From: TOLSYN sp963849065 | GTDB lineage: Bacteria; Acidobacteriota; Terriglobia; Terriglobales; Acidobacteriaceae | Length of the DNA: 64,000 bases | Direction: 5' to 3' | Assembly: GCA_963849065.1 (NCBI GenBank) | Contig: CAWKFM010000005.1 | Span: 434,001-498,000 of the forward strand | Shown: positions 61,568-64,000 of the stretch, piece by piece | How the letters are laid out: each line of letters opens with the position of its first letter | How positions within the stretch are numbered: the first letter of the stretch is position 1 | Made by a program: the position numbers and the translations under genes | The notes under the pieces: model-generated | The model's database searches: none | What the model was told of the DNA's origin: nothing | Seen by the model: the letters and a program-made list of their open reading frames with translations, nothing else

Positions 61568-62968
61568 TTACCGCGCGGGCTTGCCTCTCCAGACTTCCTG
61601 CCAAGCCGCGAATTCGGCCGGCCTCAACTGGTATCGCGCGAAATTGCCCTCATGGAGGCCTAAGAGATCAGATTCAGCCATCTCCCGGAAACGCGCGCGC
61701 TCATCCGGCACGATATTTTCTTCAATCCATCGCGCTAGGAAGGCGGCGGCCGCCTTACGATCCCGGCGCGCGCGCACAACATCGGCAACCACCTGGCGGA
61801 GCGCCGCGCGATGCTTGAACCGGAAAGGATCAGGTTCGCCTAGCGACTGCCGCGCCGCAGCGTATTGTTCTGCTGACCGGCCATAGGCCCAGAGGAATAC
61901 ATCCTTGAGGAGAGCAACATCATTCAGTTCGTAAACTCCGAGCATCGCCTCGTTGTAGAGCGATCTCGGTACATCGGTGAACGAAAGCGGCGAGAGATTC
62001 CGTTTGATGAAGGGAATGTTGGCCGCGAGCCGCGACACACGTTTGTTGACATCGTCAAACGGCTGCAGGTACGGCAACTGCACCATGACGAAAAACGACT
62101 GCTCGTAGGGATCTTCAATTGCCGCCGCCGTCGCCAGAATTTGGTTGAAATACTCCTCAATCTGCTGGGGAACGGCTAGCGGTTGAAAAGTCGATCGTTC
62201 GATGCCGACGGGGATATGCCGCAGCCGACCCGCAGCGCTCTCGTCCGCCAGGAGGTTGTTAGCGAGAATTCCATGAAGATTGAGGATCGTGTAGCGGTTG
62301 AAGCCAATATCATCGGCCGCGTTGACGAGAAACTCGATGGCGTCCTTGTGGTTCATGATCATCTGCGCTTCAAGACGGTCCCGTCCTTCAGCCTCCTCGC
62401 CGAATTCAATGAGGCGCTTGGTATCGAGCAACGAATAAGTGTTGCCCTCCAGACGGCTTGAGTTCCACGAGAGATCGATCAGGAGGCGGCTCAGAATCAG
62501 CTTGGCGTAGGTTCCCGCAGCTTCCGCCGCAACATGCCGCGTACCAATCGACGCCAGGCGCGCGCTCTCTTCCGCCGAAAGATAGAGCCGCACATTCGGC
62601 CGGTAGCCGTCGAGGAATTCGCGGTTGTAACCTACGGGCTTTCGCGCCGTGACTGGCTGACTGAGCTGGTGCTGAATCTTGGCACCCGCCGCCGAAATCG
62701 GCACCACTGCCGCTGGTTCCTCCGCCTTCACAGGGGCGCGTCCAGGTGCGGCTGGCTCCTTCGGCAGAAGGTACTTCACCGCCCGGCCTTCGCCTGTCGG
62801 CACGAGACGGCCAGCTTCGACCAGGCTCTTTAGACGGAATTGCAGCGTGCGCTGAGGCAGCTGTTTAGGCAGGCCCTTCGCAATGTCCTCACGTCGTGCT
62901 CCTCCAGGATGGCGCGCGACCGCAGCAAGAATTTCTGCAATATCTGCTTCGGCTATTTGCCTAGGCAC
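61568..62968 (-). CDS. Fic-like protein with N-terminal winged helix
   Basis: 466 residues. Residues 1-68 form a winged-helix domain (EDIAKGLPKQLPQRTLQFRL, LVEAGRLVPTGEGRAVKYLL). The Fic fold follows, with the inhibitory motif S170-SRLE174-GN and the loop LPYLQPFDDVNKRVSRL. The canonical Fic loop begins with His (HPFxDGNGR); here Q302 occupies that place and Val replaces Gly, so AMP transfer may be lost or altered. GTG 62968 follows GGGAGG. The 5' flank has an array of TAGCGCGCAA-like boxes, suggesting autoregulation by the winged helix. Toxin-like or regulatory roles are both possible. Confidence 0.82.
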   Translation of the reverse strand: MPRQIAEADIAEILAAVARHPGGARREDIAKGLPKQLPQRTLQFRLKSLVEAGRLVPTGEGRAVKYLLPKEPAAPGRAPVKAEEPAAVVPISAAGAKIQHQLSQPVTARKPVGYNREFLDGYRPNVRLYLSAEESARLASIGTRHVAAEAAGTYAKLILSRLLIDLSWNSSRLEGNTYSLLDTKRLIEFGEEAEGRDRLEAQMIMNHKDAIEFLVNAADDIGFNRYTILNLHGILANNLLADESAAGRLRHIPVGIERSTFQPLAVPQQIEEYFNQILATAAAIEDPYEQSFFVMVQLPYLQPFDDVNKRVSRLAANIPFIKRNLSPLSFTDVPRSLYNEAMLGVYELNDVALLKDVFLWAYGRSAEQYAAARQSLGEPDPFRFKHRAALRQVVADVVRARRDRKAAAAFLARWIEENIVPDERARFREMAESDLLGLHEGNFARYQLRPAEFAAWQEVWRGKPAR

Positions 62969-62998
62969 TGGTGACCTCCCGTAGTTGCGCGAAAGCAC

Positions 62999-63064
62999 TA
63001 TCGCGCAATATAGCACCAAAATAGCGCAACAACAAGAAATAGCGCGCAACATAAAATTGCGCGT
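62999..63064 (-). promoter_or_regulatory. array of four TAGCGC(G)CAA boxes upstream of the Fic-like gene
   Basis: Boxes: TATCGCGCAA (62999-63008), ATAGCGCAA (63021-63029), ATAGCGCGCAA (63039-63049) and the inverted TTGCGCGT (63057-63064). Spacing is about 15-20 nt. They lie 31-96 nt upstream of the GTG and probably bind a repressor, most likely the gene's own winged-helix domain. Confidence 0.6.
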
Positions 63065-63093
63065 AATTCTTCCGTCCGGATTTTTCTTCGCAA

Positions 63094-63845
63094 GCACCTA
63101 GCGATGGGCCAAAGGATTTCCGGCTAAAGCTCAATGCGACGATTGAGACACTTCAGTTCACTCCAATCGGCGGCCCCATACCTAACCGCGGCGTGGTCTC
63201 AGCCCTTGGCAGCACCACAGGACAACCGGATATCTCGCTGTTTGGACTGACCTATCTGCAGCGGGTCAGCGACGCAGTTACGAATGAAGCATTGCATATC
63301 GAACCCGGCATCTGGATAAATGTCCCCCCGACAACCGTATTTCCGAACAATCCAAATGAAACGGTCGTGCGTATGGGCACGATTCCACATGGCGACTCAC
63401 TGCTTGCGCAGAGCACAGCCATCATTCCAAACGCTCCCGCTCCAGCCATCGCAGCGGTGAGTTCCACCCCCGTTAAGAGCGACGGTTCTGCTTTACCCGC
63501 TCCCTATCTCGCTCCATTCCTCAATCCGCCCTTGCCTCCTGGAATCAAGCTGCCCTATGTCGCGAACCCGAATCTGGCCATTCAGGACGCTATTTTGGGC
63601 CAGAAATTTACCAACACTGTCGTGTGCTCGTGATCTCGACCAGTGCAGTGGGTGGCATTCTGAACATACCGTTCGTTACCCAGAACGCAAACGCAGCTAA
63701 ACTCGACGCGATCTTCTGGATTGAAACGGTGCAACAGCCAGATGGGTCGACCTTCCTGCAACTGCAATATACACAGACAGTGATTCTGAACTTTCTCGGA
63801 ATCAATTGGCCGCATATCTCAGTAGCCACGCTGGTCAAGCAATAG
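63094..63845 (+). pseudogene. haem-binding/lipocalin-like protein gene, 5'-truncated and frameshifted
   Basis: Coding similarity starts with KDFRLKLNATIETLQFTPIG and continues with QPDISLFGLTYLQRVSDAVT and EALHIEPGIWINVPPTT. At about 63605-63625 the frame shifts by one base; the other frame gives AVGGILNIPFVTQNANAAKL, then DAIFWIETVQQPDGSTFLQL and a natural stop at 63845. I recall this pattern from bacterial proteins annotated as haem-binding, about 400 residues long; the N-terminal part is missing and the sequence runs into the Fic promoter region. Inactivation by truncation plus a one-base indel is the simplest reading. Confidence 0.6.
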
Positions 63846-63960
63846 GAAAACGCTGACGAGCGACGAATCTGAAGCAAGACAGACCCCGGTTCTGCCCGAT
63901 CTCGCGACGGCATTCTGGGTTCAGTCGTCTTTGGGGGTTAAGCTCTCAGTCCACTCTGAC

Positions 63961-63980
63961 CCCCTGGGGGAACCCAGGGG
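63961..63980 (+). other. perfect 8-bp hairpin with GGAA loop
   Basis: CCCCTGGG-GGAA-CCCAGGGG is a perfect stem with a GNRA-type tetraloop. No T-run follows, so it is not a standard terminator. It lies 115 nt after the pseudogene stop at the window edge. Confidence 0.45.
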
Positions 63981-64000
63981 CTTGGCCCTCGATGTCGGTC

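Overview
This window (roughly 58-60% GC) looks like a chromosomal segment of an Acidobacteriota member, probably class Terriglobia. The indications are a very large Oar-type TonB-dependent receptor with an N-terminal carboxypeptidase-regulatory domain, DUF1059/DUF2934/DUF2892 small proteins, a DUF3857-transglutaminase protein, and many soluble multi-PAS histidine kinases. The taxonomic call is inference from gene content. No rRNA, complete tRNA or CRISPR array was found.

Layout. 0-0.75 kb: class III cyclase-like protein with a C-terminal zinc ribbon. 1-9.4 kb: trehalose metabolism, with treS (fused to a glycosyltransferase-like domain) and a mechanosensitive-channel-like membrane protein on the minus strand, divergent from treY-treZ. 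9.4-14.7 kb: small exported protein, ClC-type channel, leuA/cimA-type synthase and leuB. 14.7-20.3 kb (minus strand): an exported four-repeat protein, a DUF3857-transglutaminase protein preceded by CRP-like dyads, and a GAF-fused alpha-glucan phosphorylase. GlgP, TreY/TreZ and TreS could together route glycogen to trehalose. 20.3-21.8 kb: scar of an IS91-type element, including an integrase-transposase chimera.

21.9-31.7 kb is an accessory region: a four-PAS hybrid kinase, a chimeric pseudogene, a carbonic anhydrase-PhhB pair, a response regulator, several very small stress-type proteins (one duplicated and truncated), and an M6-peptidase-like protein with 150-bp tandem repeats. 31.9-35.5 kb: a periplasmic solute-binding protein and a PF04185 phosphoesterase. 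36.1-46.7 kb: a tightly overlapped chemosensory operon (cheW-cheR/TPR-cheW-mcp-cheA/REC-cheB-triple-REC kinase) with no stand-alone cheY inside it. A single-domain response regulator lies just downstream.

47-51.3 kb: the Oar-type receptor, preceded by a DtxR-family metalloregulator gene, with a perfect dyad in the gap. 51.7-56 kb: zinc alcohol dehydrogenase, an aquaporin that reads in frame into a truncated crotonase, and an aldehyde dehydrogenase. 56.4-61 kb: a response-regulator remnant, a GAF-PAS histidine kinase, an aquaporin fragment and a haem-c-type MCP. 61.5-64 kb: a Fic-like protein with a degenerate active-site motif and a likely operator array, abutting a frameshifted, 5'-truncated pseudogene.

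The candidates I find most novel are the chemosensory operon with its translationally coupled triple-receiver kinase, the TreS-glycosyltransferase fusion, the four-repeat exported protein, the Fic-wHTH gene with its repeated upstream boxes, and the degenerate M6/repeat protein. All functions are read from sequence motifs; no database search was possible.
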